A DNA stretch of 64,000 bases from JANMJD01 sp963847945. GTDB taxonomy: Bacteria > Actinomycetota > Acidimicrobiia > Acidimicrobiales > Ilumatobacteraceae. The position numbers and the translations under genes are program-made. This document shows positions 28,538 to 36,645 of this stretch, one piece after another. Where the stretch lies: NCBI GenBank assembly GCA_963847945.1, contig CAWKBX010000015.1, forward strand, positions 1-64,000. The letters run 5' to 3'. Under the pieces are notes generated by a model. That model was not told where the DNA came from. It saw only the letters and a list, made by a program, of their open reading frames with translations, and did no database searches. Numbering within the stretch: position 1 is the stretch's first letter; each line of letters starts with the position of its first letter.

Positions 28538-28561
28538 GCGCACGTGGAAATCCACGTGCGC
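28538..28561 (-). promoter_or_regulatory. Perfect hairpin overlapping the leader stop codon
   Basis: GCGCACGTGGA-TT-TCCACGTGCGC is a perfect 11-pair inverted repeat. Its upstream arm touches the stop codon of the isoleucine leader peptide. A ribosome stalled on the isoleucine codons, or one that reaches the stop, would change how this hairpin and the terminator that follows can form. It is the likely pause or regulatory hairpin of the attenuator. Confidence 0.65.
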
Positions 28562-28599
28562 TAGCAAATGATGATCTCGACAGCAGGAGCAGAACTCAC
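28561..28599 (-). CDS. Isoleucine attenuator leader peptide of cimA
   Basis: A 12-residue reading frame, V-S-S-A-P-A-V-E-I-I-I-C, starts at GTG (28599) and stops at TAG (28561). It contains three consecutive isoleucine codons (ATC ATC ATT) just before its stop, followed at once by a perfect hairpin and then a terminator hairpin. A GGGGGAG about 14 bases upstream of the GTG could be its ribosome site, though the spacing is long. Isoleucine shortage would stall ribosomes here and favour readthrough into cimA. The peptide itself need have no function. Confidence 0.72.
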   Translation of the reverse strand: MSSAPAVEIIIC

Positions 28600-28697
28600 G
28601 GTCGCCAGGTTAGCTCCCCCGTCAAGCCTTTGGGAACGTCGATCCCGATCGCCCGCATCAGCCTGGATTGTCACCGACGACGCCGTAGGGCAGTCGC

Positions 28698-28734
28698 AAC
28701 TCAGCCGTCACAGACGTAACTCAGCCGTCACAGA
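28698..28734. repeat. Direct repeat upstream of the DUF1996 gene
   Basis: Two copies of AACTCAGCCGTCACAGA lie 20 bases apart (28698-28714 and 28718-28734), about 65 bases before the first DUF1996 gene. The 20-base period, about two helical turns, would suit a regulator binding two sites on one face of the DNA. The other bases of the intergenic region from 28600 show nothing clear. Confidence 0.5.
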
Positions 28735-28797
28735 ACGGTAATCTTGTCGATGGCGGACGAGATGTGGCGTGCATCCCGCCGCTGAGGAGATGGCGAC

Positions 28798-29826
28798 ATG
28801 AGTTCCATGACCGAGGTACGACAGAGCTGTCCGACACGGGCCACCCGGCGAGCGATGCACATCTCGCTAGCCGCACTGGCTGCCGGAGCGATTGCGGCCG
28901 CTCTCGCCGCCGGTTCAAGCCCGGCGCCGCCCACCGTGCAGGCCGTCGGAGCGAACGTCGAGACCCTGACGCAGGCCGCCACGGCTACCGAACGGGCGAC
29001 CCGCACCCCACCGGCGATCACCATTCCGGCGAGTAACGGCCCCGGAACGGGCCAGTGGATCGTCAACTGCCCCTATAGCCACACCCTGCCCGACGATCCG
29101 ATCATCTTCCCCAATCAGCCGGGGATGAGTCACTCGCATGAGTTCATGGGCTCGACCGACACCAAGGCGTCGTCGACGATCGACTCGATGCGCGGTGCCC
29201 GAACGACCTGCGGTATCGCCGGCGACACCGCCGGGTACTGGGTGCCCACCCTGTCGCAGAACGGTGTGGTCATTCATCCGGTCGACAAACAACCCGGTCT
29301 ACGTGGGGCAACGTCGTCACAGAACATCTACTACCGCAGCCCGACCGGGAAGGCGACGCAGTCGATTCCGGCCGGGCTCCGCATGATTTCGGGCAACTCC
29401 AAGGCCACGAGCGTGGCGGAGAACCCCCGCCTCGGCCACGACATCTGGTGGGGTTGCAGCGACAACTCCAACCCGGGCAAGCCGACTGCGCCCCCTCCGT
29501 CGTGCCCCGAAGGCATCATCACCGTCCACATCCACTTCCCCGATTGCTGGAACGGCCGCGACCTCGACAGCCCTGACCACATCAGCCACATGGCCTGGTC
29601 GACGCAGGGGCGATGCCCCACGTCGCACCCGGTGTTGATTCCCGAGGTCACGATCAGGCTGGAGTGGGTCGTCGGATCGACCACCGGCGACATCACGCTG
29701 GCGTCCGGGGCGCCCCACACGATCCATGGCGACTTCTGGAACACGTGGGACCAGGCAACCCTCGATGGACTGATCGTCAACTGCATCAACGCCAGCACGG
29801 ACTGCGGCAAGTTTCGCAATCGCTGA
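28798..29826 (+). CDS. Secreted DUF1996 protein, first paralogue
   Basis: The 342-residue exported protein has an N-terminal hydrophobic signal (HISLAALAAGAIAAALAAG) and a DUF1996 domain over most of its length. Conserved blocks are CPYSHTLPDDPIIFPNQPG, HSHEFMGS, IPAGLRMISGNSKAT, IWWGCSDNS and ITVHIHFPDCWNGRDLDSPD, with paired cysteines and many histidines. DUF1996 proteins occur in actinobacteria and fungi; function is unknown, and the histidine/aspartate clusters suggest metal binding. GAGGAG sits about nine bases before the ATG. A closely related paralogue follows 209 bp downstream. Confidence 0.88.
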   Translation: MSSMTEVRQSCPTRATRRAMHISLAALAAGAIAAALAAGSSPAPPTVQAVGANVETLTQAATATERATRTPPAITIPASNGPGTGQWIVNCPYSHTLPDDPIIFPNQPGMSHSHEFMGSTDTKASSTIDSMRGARTTCGIAGDTAGYWVPTLSQNGVVIHPVDKQPGLRGATSSQNIYYRSPTGKATQSIPAGLRMISGNSKATSVAENPRLGHDIWWGCSDNSNPGKPTAPPPSCPEGIITVHIHFPDCWNGRDLDSPDHISHMAWSTQGRCPTSHPVLIPEVTIRLEWVVGSTTGDITLASGAPHTIHGDFWNTWDQATLDGLIVNCINASTDCGKFRNR

Positions 29827-29961
29827 GCGCGTCCGGTCGGCGACGCCGACCGTCGATCACCACCGTTCGTCATCGGGCAAACCTTCGCGCCCCGACGGGC
29901 GTGTCCTTCCGGGCCTTGAACTGCCCATTCGCAGATTGTTACAAAATCATTACGAAAACAG

Positions 29962-29990
29962 TTGCTTTACTGTAACTAAATTGTAATAAT
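29962..29990 (+). promoter_or_regulatory. Possible promoter for the second DUF1996 gene
   Basis: An unusually AT-rich stretch contains TTGCTT (29962-29967) and TAATAAT (29984-29990), spaced 16-17 bases, resembling -35 and -10 elements. A small inverted repeat, ACAGT-N6-ACTGT, overlaps the -35 element and may be a regulator site. The start codon lies about 46 bases downstream. Confidence 0.4.
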
Positions 29991-30035
29991 AGGTGACGAC
30001 GGAAAGCGGGTGGCGGAAAGAAAGGCGGATGCGGC

Positions 30036-31277
30036 GTGAAAGCTTCATCAACTTCCAGCGACCCTCAGGGTCGGAAATCCACGAGCAAAGTGGCTCTCGC
30101 CGTGGCGATTGCCCTCGGGTTATGCACAGCAGGAATCACCTGGGGAGCGAGTTCGGCAACGGCTGGACCGTTGACCAAGGATGCCGCCGGGTCTCGATCG
30201 TCGGCAGATGACGACGATGACGACGAGGAGGAGGACGAGGAGTCGACGACCACCACGAAACCCCCGGTCGTCACGACGAAACCTCCAGTCGCTCCGACTC
30301 AGCCCCCGGCTCCGACGACTCTGCCCCCGGCGGCCACCAACCCACCGGCCTCGCCAACGACGGCGGCACCTGCGACCACGGTTCACGCGCACCCGGCCGA
30401 CACCGTCGCCCCGGCCGTCGGCCAAGCGGCCACCGCAAACCCCGAGTCCCTGGTCGTGTCGCCGAAGGTCACCGCCGGCGACACCTCGAAAGTCGGCGGT
30501 AGCTCCTCGGCCGGTTGGCAGCTCGCCTGCCCCATCAGCCATTCCTCCAAAGACGACCCGATCGTCTTCTTCGGCCGCGCGGGTGCCAGCCATCAGCACA
30601 GCTTCATGGGCAGCACGACGACCAACTCGACGTCGACCACCGCCAAGCTGCTCGCCGGGGGCACTACGTGCACCAACAAGGACGACAAGTCGCCCTACTG
30701 GACGCCGACGCTCTACAACAACGGCACCGCGGTCGAGCCGACGCACGGTCCGAAGGGGCCCACCGGCGTGTCGAGCCGCCAGACGATGTACTACCGCAAC
30801 CCCACCGGCAAGAAGCTGCATGCCTTCCCGGCCGGACTGCGCATGATCTCCGGTAACCCTGCGGCCAAGAGCCTGAAGGAAAACCCGCAGGTCGGACGCA
30901 ACATCTGGTGGGGTTGCAGCGACAACTCGATCTCGACGAAGCTGACCGCACCGCCGGCCAAGTGCCCCCGCGGCATGATCACGGTCCACATCCACTTTCC
31001 CAACTGCTGGGACGGCGTCAATCTCGATAGCGCCAACCACCAGAGCCACGTGGCGTACTCGTCGGGTGGCAGCTGCCCCGCATCGCACCCGGTCATCATC
31101 CCCCGCTTGACGATCCGCAACGAATACATCGTTGGCGTGACGACCGGCAAGATCACCCTGGCATCCGGCGACGTGAACACCATTCACGCCGACTTCTGGA
31201 ATGCGTGGAACCAACCGGCCCTCGAGAAGCTCGTGGCCAACTGCTTCAACGCTGGTAAGGACTGCGGCAAGCTCTGA
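30036..31277 (+). CDS. Secreted DUF1996 protein, second paralogue with acidic and Thr/Pro linker
   Basis: The 413-residue protein has a signal peptide (VALAVAIALGLCTAGITWG), then a strongly acidic patch (DDDDDDEEEDEE), then about 80 residues rich in threonine, proline and alanine (TTTTKPPVVTTKPPVAPTQP). It ends in a DUF1996 domain parallel to the upstream gene: IPAGLRMISGNSKAT in one matches FPAGLRMISGNPAAK here, and both share IWWGCSDNS and ITVHIHFP. The linker looks like a wall-spanning or O-glycosylated stalk. The start is GTG at 30036 with AAAGG upstream. Confidence 0.87.
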   Translation: MKASSTSSDPQGRKSTSKVALAVAIALGLCTAGITWGASSATAGPLTKDAAGSRSSADDDDDDEEEDEESTTTTKPPVVTTKPPVAPTQPPAPTTLPPAATNPPASPTTAAPATTVHAHPADTVAPAVGQAATANPESLVVSPKVTAGDTSKVGGSSSAGWQLACPISHSSKDDPIVFFGRAGASHQHSFMGSTTTNSTSTTAKLLAGGTTCTNKDDKSPYWTPTLYNNGTAVEPTHGPKGPTGVSSRQTMYYRNPTGKKLHAFPAGLRMISGNPAAKSLKENPQVGRNIWWGCSDNSISTKLTAPPAKCPRGMITVHIHFPNCWDGVNLDSANHQSHVAYSSGGSCPASHPVIIPRLTIRNEYIVGVTTGKITLASGDVNTIHADFWNAWNQPALEKLVANCFNAGKDCGKL

Positions 31278-31327
31278 GCTTGACCGACCCTGGTTTCAGG
31301 CACGTGCCGCATGAACGGCACACCGAA

Positions 31328-31359
31328 AATGGCCGCCCCACTCCGGTGGGGCGGCCATT
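31328..31359. terminator. Bidirectional terminator between the DUF1996 gene and leuB
   Basis: A perfect 14-pair stem (AATGGCCGCCCCAC / GTGGGGCGGCCATT) closes a TCCG loop. The plus strand continues into GCCGTTTCTC and the minus strand into TTTTCGGTG, so it can end transcription from both of the convergent genes. Confidence 0.8.
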
Positions 31360-31382
31360 GCCGTTTCTCAACCTGACAGGAG

Positions 31383-32372
31383 TTATGCGAGGCGGGCGAC
31401 GATCTGATCGGCGATCTCGGTCGTGCTCCCCGCTCCTCCATCGGCGCAGGCCGCACGGATGCGATCGGCAGCGGCACCCTCGCCGAGGAAGTCGAGCATC
31501 AACGCGGCGCTGAGGATTGCGGCCGTCGGGTTGGCCTTGCCGGTGCCGACGATGTCTGGAGCCGAACCGTGGACGGGCTCGAACATCGACGGACTGGTGC
31601 GGGCCGGATTCAGGTTGGCACTCGACGCCAGGCCGATGCCACCAGACACCGCGCCACCGAGGTCGGTGAGAATGTCGCCGAACAGGTTGTCGGTGACGAC
31701 CACGTCGTAGCGATGAGGGTCCTGCACGAAATAGATGCACGCCGCGTCGACGTGGTTGTACGCCGTGGCGACCTCGGGGAAGTCGGCCGCGACCGCGTTG
31801 AAGCCGCGCTGCCACAGGTCACCGGCGAAGGTCAGCACATTCGTCTTGTGGACGAGGGTGAGGTGTTTCGCCGGGCGCGACGCGGCCAGTTCGAAGGCGT
31901 AACGACAGGCCCGCTCGACACCCCTCCACGTGTTCACCGATCCCTGAGTGGCGACCTCGTGGACCGTGCCCTTGCGGAGCACGCCACCCTCGCCAACGTA
32001 CGGGCCCTCGGTGTTCTCGCGGATCACGATGAACTCGTGGGGCGTCGTATGACCGGGGGCCGTGCCGACGAACGGGCGCTGATTGATGTACAGATCAAGC
32101 TCGAAGCGCATCTTGAGCAGCAACCCGCGCTCGATGACGCCCGGCGGCACCTCGGGGGTTCCAACGGCACCCAGCAAAATCGCGTCGTAGCCACGAAGCT
32201 CATCAAGCGTCGCGTCCGACAAGATCTCTCCATCGCGCAGATAGCGGGCACCACCGAGATCGAAGTCGGTGGTCTCGATGTCGACACCGGCGGCTCGCAC
32301 CACCTTGATCGCCTCAGCTGTGACCTCGGGGCCGATTCCGTCGCCACCGATGACCGCGATGCGATGCGCCAT
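31383..32372 (-). CDS. leuB: 3-isopropylmalate dehydrogenase
   Basis: This 329-residue enzyme oxidises 3-isopropylmalate in leucine synthesis and can act on the methylmalate from the citramalate route. It starts HRIAVIGGDGIGPEVTAEAI, with the nucleotide site, and has IVIRENTEGPYVGEGG, HKTNVLTFAGDLW (with the catalytic lysine) and YDVVVTDNLFGDILTDLGGA, with metal-binding aspartates. FEPVHGSAPDIVGTGKANP completes the family pattern. AAGGAG lies ten bases before the ATG. It is in the same orientation as cimA but separated by the DUF1996 pair. Confidence 0.95.
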   Translation of the reverse strand: MAHRIAVIGGDGIGPEVTAEAIKVVRAAGVDIETTDFDLGGARYLRDGEILSDATLDELRGYDAILLGAVGTPEVPPGVIERGLLLKMRFELDLYINQRPFVGTAPGHTTPHEFIVIRENTEGPYVGEGGVLRKGTVHEVATQGSVNTWRGVERACRYAFELAASRPAKHLTLVHKTNVLTFAGDLWQRGFNAVAADFPEVATAYNHVDAACIYFVQDPHRYDVVVTDNLFGDILTDLGGAVSGGIGLASSANLNPARTSPSMFEPVHGSAPDIVGTGKANPTAAILSAALMLDFLGEGAAADRIRAACADGGAGSTTEIADQIVARLA

Positions 32373-32500
32373 ATGTCGTTGTCTCCTTGCTGAAGGCCCA
32401 GGTGAGGCCGATGAACTGTTCGTGATTCTCCACCACCGACAGCGTTCGCAAGGAATCGCGGCGCGATGGGACGGCGGACCGAGGGTAGCTTTGCATTCCT

Positions 32501-32980
32501 ATGGCTCAGTTACAGCAACTGTCTCGCAGCGCGTATGACCGTTTGGCAGCAGAGCACCACGACCTGACAACGCGCGGCCGCATCGAACTCTCCGAGATCA
32601 TCCAGCGCGCCCGGGAAATGGGTGACCTGTCCGAGAACGGCGACTACCAGGCGGCCAAGGACCAACAGGGTCATATGGAAGGCCGCATCCGCCAACTCGA
32701 ATCGATCATCGAGAACGCCGAGATCATTGAAGGCGGCGAGGCCGGGGTGGTCTCGGTGGGCTCGATCGTCACGATCGTCTACGAAGGCGACGACGACGAT
32801 ATGGCCGAGCGGTACCTACTCGACTCGGTGGAGCAGCGCGGCGACGGCGTCGAGGTTGTCTCACCAAAGTCACCACTCGGCGAGGCACTCGTCGGAGCCC
32901 GCGCCGGCGATGTCGTGTCGTATACGGCTCCTACCGGGGCCGAACTGCGCGTGACCGTGAAGAACGTCGAAGTCGCCTGA
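32501..32980 (+). CDS. greA: Transcription elongation factor GreA
   Basis: The 159-residue protein rescues backtracked RNA polymerase by stimulating transcript cleavage. The N-terminal coiled coil carries the catalytic acidic tip AREMGDLSENGDYQAAKDQQ, and the C-terminal globular domain includes SPLGEALVGARAGDVVSYTA. The size and motifs match the GreA family. It is monocistronic, as far as the gap before the next gene shows. The second acidic residue of the tip is present, so it should be active. Confidence 0.96.
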   Translation: MAQLQQLSRSAYDRLAAEHHDLTTRGRIELSEIIQRAREMGDLSENGDYQAAKDQQGHMEGRIRQLESIIENAEIIEGGEAGVVSVGSIVTIVYEGDDDDMAERYLLDSVEQRGDGVEVVSPKSPLGEALVGARAGDVVSYTAPTGAELRVTVKNVEVA

Positions 32981-33019
32981 ACCCACGTCGTCGCTCATGA
33001 CTGATCCTGTGGCTGATCT

Positions 33020-33930
33020 GTGACTGATCCGCGCGGCGAGATCCAAGCTCCCGAGCTTCCTCCTGGCCGGGAGCTGTCGTTGGGCGACCGCGGCACGACG
33101 TTCATTCGAGAGTTCCGGGTCCGCCAGGCGCACCAACGCTGATGCTCCTCCACGGGTGGACGGCGACCGCCGACCTCAACTGGTTCACCTGCTACCACAT
33201 CCTCGGGCAGTTCTTCCACGTCGTCGCCCTCGACCATCGCGGCCACGGCCGGGGAATCCGCAGCAAGCGACGGTTTCGATTGGCGGACTGTGCCGACGAT
33301 GCGATTGCCGTCGCCGATGCGCTGGGGATCGAGCGGTTCGTCGCCGTTGGGTACTCGATGGGGGGAACCGTCGCCCAATTGTTGGCCCGCGACCACGCCG
33401 ACCGCCTCGATGGCCTGGTGCTGTGCTCGACCGCCGGTTGGTTCACGACCAACAGCCGCACGAAACTGCCGTTCATCACGATGGCCGGGTTAGCTGCGGT
33501 CGCCCGGATCACGCCGGCCCAACTGCGGGAGCGGATCACCGACCAGGTGTATCTGCAGCGCAAGGCCCGCCAGTGGGAACCCTGGGCGATCCACGAAGTC
33601 AGCCAACACGACTGGCGCGCGGTCCTCGAGGCCGGGCAGGCGATTGGCGCGTTCGTGTCGCGGGACTGGCTGCCGGCGATCACCACGCCGACCTCGGTGG
33701 TGATCACCATGAACGACCGGATCGTGCCCACCCGCCGCCAGATCGCCCTGTTCCTGTTGATCCCCGGAGCCGAGGCGTACCGCATCGACGGCGACCACGA
33801 CACGGTCGTGGCCCTCGCCGACGACTACGTCCCCTTGCTTCTACGCGCCATCCGCTCAACCCTGGACCGGTCGAACTCGCGTTCCGCAGTCACGGAGATT
33901 TCATCCGAGAACGACCGAGCAGGGAGCTAA
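33020..33930 (+). CDS. Alpha/beta hydrolase (one frameshift)
   Basis: The reconstructed protein has about 303 residues. The C-terminal 262 residues contain the oxyanion-hole region MLLHGWTATADLNWF, the nucleophile elbow VAVGYSMGGTVAQLL (serine) and the late DGDHDTVVA histidine. The N-terminal part starts at GTG 33020 and reads REF to 33117. Dropping or adding one base in the GGG at 33117-33119 joins it to PPGAPTLMLLHGW. The substrate cannot be told. It runs up to five bases from the MNT gene. Confidence 0.85.
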
Positions 33931-33935
33931 GGTCG

Positions 33936-34316
33936 TTGCATGCCGCCGAACGCCGTGACCTGGAGCGTCCGGGAAGGACGCGCGGTCTGGGGGGGCGGCT
34001 ACCTCGCGAATGGGTCGACGACCTCGTAGCGGAGATCGTCGCGGAGTTTGACCCGATAGAGGTTTGGCTGTTTGGTTCAGTCGCATGCGGCGACGACACC
34101 GGGGACAGCGACATCGACCTGCTGATCGTGCTCGACGTGTACTCACCCGACAACACGATCGAGCTCAAGATGCGAGCTAGCCGAGCTGTGACGGTGTCAC
34201 CGCCCTTCGACGCCGTCTTCACAAGTGTCGAGCGGATGACATCTCGGCGCAGAATCGTGGGAACGATGGAGCGGGCGGCCGCTATGTACGGCCGCGTGGT
34301 CTTTCGGCGTGACTGA
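33936..34316 (+). CDS. MNT-domain nucleotidyltransferase antitoxin (HEPN/MNT pair)
   Basis: This 126-residue protein is a minimal nucleotidyltransferase: the catalytic motif is LFGSVACGDDTGDSDIDLLI, with the GS and DxD residues that place ATP. In type VII toxin-antitoxin systems such proteins block a HEPN RNase, often by AMP transfer. I chose TTG at 33936 because AGGGAG lies nine bases upstream. A rival ATG at 33940 would be right only if one G is missing from the seven-G run near 33990, which is plausible given other errors here. The HEPN gene overlaps its stop by eight bases. Confidence 0.78.
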   Translation: MHAAERRDLERPGRTRGLGGRLPREWVDDLVAEIVAEFDPIEVWLFGSVACGDDTGDSDIDLLIVLDVYSPDNTIELKMRASRAVTVSPPFDAVFTSVERMTSRRRIVGTMERAAAMYGRVVFRRD

Positions 34317-34767
34317 CTCCGCCAACGAAGCTGCATCGGATCTCGTCGAACGCTGGTTGACCAAAGCGGCCGAGGACCTCGGCGCGGCCACCGTTCTCCT
34401 CGACAACCCGCTCGTCGCTCGATGGGCAGTGTGCTTCCATGCCCAGCAAGCTGCCGAGAAAGCGCTCAAGGCGATCTTGGTGCAGTCGTCGATCGAGTTT
34501 CCCCGCAGCCATTCCCTCGAGCGGCTTTTCCAGCTGATTCCAGATACAGCGGCAACGCGCATCGACCGCGAGTCGCTGATTCGACTCACGCCGTGGGCGG
34601 TCGCTGGTCGATACCCGGAAGACATTCCCACCCCATCCGCTCAGCTCGCCGCTGAACTGGTCGCCGATGCCTACGTGCTGCTCGAGCCGGACCGAGTCCG
34701 TGGGTTTGAGGCGATCCTGCCCAGAAACGCCCAGAGGCCCGGATTCGACATGATTCGGGCGACCTGA
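34309..34767 (+). CDS. HEPN-domain toxin (HEPN/MNT pair)
   Basis: The 152-residue protein matches the HEPN fold: WLTKAAEDLGAATVLLDNP, then RWAVCFHAQQAAEKALKAIL, then PRSHSLERLFQLIPDTAATR and RYPEDIPTP. RWAVCFH fits the R-x4-6-H RNase pattern, although at a less usual place in the fold. The GTG start overlaps the MNT stop by eight bases, so the two are translationally coupled. Together they probably form a toxin-antitoxin pair, or part of a phage defence. Confidence 0.83.
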   Translation: MTDSANEAASDLVERWLTKAAEDLGAATVLLDNPLVARWAVCFHAQQAAEKALKAILVQSSIEFPRSHSLERLFQLIPDTAATRIDRESLIRLTPWAVAGRYPEDIPTPSAQLAAELVADAYVLLEPDRVRGFEAILPRNAQRPGFDMIRAT

Positions 34768-34822
34768 CGGTTTCTGGGCTGGGAAATGTTTCACGCGGCC
34801 ACCCGTCGGCATACTGGCGACG

Positions 34823-36297
34823 ATGAAACTGCGGCGGTTACTGCTCCCTGGAGCCCTCCTGGCGGCAATCGCCGCGGCAACGGTCAGATGGCGTCGGCAA
34901 CGGGACAACGGCAACGGCCATGCGCTCCTGGCCCGGTCGCGAACGGCGAGAAATGTGCAGGTGGCCCGGCTCGGGGCATCGGTCGGGGCGACCTACGCAT
35001 CGACCGCGGCGCGCAAGGTGTTCGCCTCGGCAGACAAGCGTGAGCATCTCGATCACGAGCGTGAGTTGAAGACCGCCGAGGCGGTCGCCGAGCGGCTTGG
35101 CCAGATGAAAGGGGCGTTGATGAAGCTCGGCCAGATGGCCAGCTACCTCGACGAAGGTCTCCCCGAACCAATGCGGGCGGCGCTCGCTCAACTGCAGTCG
35201 AATGCTCCGCCGATGTCGGCGGCGCTCGCCGCGCAGGTCATTGAGGAGCAGCTCGGCTCACCGCCGGAGAAGCTATTCGTCGAGTGGGACCCGACGCCGA
35301 TCGCCTCCGCATCGATCGGCCAGGTCCACCGAGCGCTGTGGCGCAACCCCGGGACCGGTGTCGAACAGGCCGTGGCCGTCAAGGTGCAGTACCCCGGCGT
35401 CGCCGAGGCGATCGAGGCTGATCTCGGGACGGCCGACCTCCTCGGCACCATTCTGAAGCAGGGCTTTTCCGGGCTCGACCCGGCCGAGATGGTCGCCGAG
35501 ATCCGGGAGCGGATTGTCGACGAACTCGACTACGAGCTCGAAGCCCGCAACCAGCAGGCATTCGCCGACTACTACCGGGGCCACCCGTACTTCCACGTTC
35601 CCGAGGTGATCGCTCCCCTGTCGAGCGCTCGAGTGCTCACATCGGAGCTGGTCAGCGGCTCGAAGTGGGACGAGCTGATGACGTGGTCGACCGAGGAGCG
35701 CGACCTCGCCGCCGAGTCGATCTACCGCTTCGTGTTCCGCAGCCTCTATCGCTTCCGAGCGTTCAACGGCGACCCGCACCCGGGCAACTATCTGTTCCAC
35801 GGTGGTGGGCGGTGACGTTCCTCGACTTCGGCCTGGTCAAGTACTTCACTCCCGAGGAGATGGCGACGTTCGAGGAGTTGATCACCTGTGCGGTGATTCA
35901 TCCCGATCTGGCCCGGTACCGCCAAGTCGTCGAGTCGGCGGGCATGCTCGCGCCCAACGCCCCCGTCGACACCGACGAGGTCGGCAGGTACTTCTCGCGT
36001 TTCTACGAGCCGGTGCGAGTGAGCCAGACGATGACCTGGACCCCCGAGTACTCCTCGGCGATCGTGCGCCACACGTTCGACCGCACCTCGCCGATCGCCC
36101 AGTACGCCACCGTGCCCCGGGCATTCGTGTTCATCCAGCGGATCAACCTCGGGCTCTACGCCCTGATGGGACAACTCCGAGCAACAGGAAACTACCGACG
36201 GATCTCCGAGGAGATCTGGCCGATGATCAGTGCTCCTCCATCGACCCCCATGGGCGAACGCGAGACCGCCTGGACCACCGCCAAGGCCGGCGGATAG
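34823..36297 (+). CDS. UbiB/ABC1 (ADCK)-family kinase (one frameshift)
   Basis: The reconstructed protein of about 491 residues is an atypical kinase of the UbiB/ABC1 group, linked to quinone metabolism or lipid traffic. The N-terminus has KLGQMASYLDEGLPE, the typical KxGQ region, then the ATP site ASIGQVHRALW and VAVKVQYPGVAEAIEADL. The catalytic loop is FNGDPHPGNYLFH and the metal motif FLDFGLVKYFT. The frame breaks at about 35807-35812, just between catalytic loop and DFG; a missing G would restore it. The N-terminus also holds a hydrophobic segment (RRLLLPGALLAAIAAATV). Confidence 0.87.
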
Positions 36298-36307
36298 TCC
36301 GCTAGAA

Positions 36308-36560
36308 GCCGGTGGGGCCGCATCGCAGCCCCAGCCGTCACCGTTGTCGTCCAACCCGAACTCGTCAAAGGCGACGACTCGGACCCGGCCGATGTAGTTG
36401 GGACCGTTTCCCGAGCCAGGTTGGCCGCGCTTGTCCAAGCAGTCGTAGTCGCCGATGTCGGTTCGCAAACACGCTCCTACATACGACGGATGACAGCCCG
36501 ACCCCGTGGTAGTCGTGACCAGCACCGTCGACGTGGTATTGACCGCCGCAGCCCAGGGCT
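36308..36560 (-). pseudogene. Remnant of a secreted Excalibur-like C-terminal domain
   Basis: On the minus strand an open frame reads CHPSYVGACLRTDIGDYDC, then GSGNGPNYIGRVRVVAFDEF and GLDDNGDGWGC. This matches the cysteine-containing, calcium-binding (DxDxDGxGC) tail found on secreted actinobacterial nucleases and wall proteins. It has no start codon, no signal peptide and is preceded by a threonine-rich stretch. It lies in the gap between the UbiB and VapB genes. It is probably a broken gene, or the tail of one split by an indel. Confidence 0.55.
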
Positions 36561-36609
36561 CAGGGTTGCGTCATCGACCACCCCGAGAGTTGAGTCGAAC
36601 AGCTCCGTC

Positions 36610-36641
36610 TCATCATACGAAGTGGCTATTTGATATGATGA
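36610..36641 (+). promoter_or_regulatory. VapB operator overlapping a leaderless promoter
   Basis: A perfect inverted repeat TCATCATA-N16-TATGATGA has its right arm on TATGAT (36634-36639), preceded by TGA, an extended -10 element. Transcription would start about seven bases later, at or near the ATG of vapB (36646), so the messenger RNA is probably leaderless. The repeat is well placed for binding by the VapBC complex. Confidence 0.6.
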
Positions 36642-36645
36642 TGGC

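Noticed and set aside
30120..31214. An open frame of 364 codons on the minus strand.
   Set aside because: It mirrors the DUF1996 gene and has arginine/glycine-rich low-complexity sequence without domain features.
35788..36307. The minus-strand frame continuing through the UbiB gene.
   Set aside because: The part opposite the kinase has no family features; only the stretch above about 36308 resembles a real protein.
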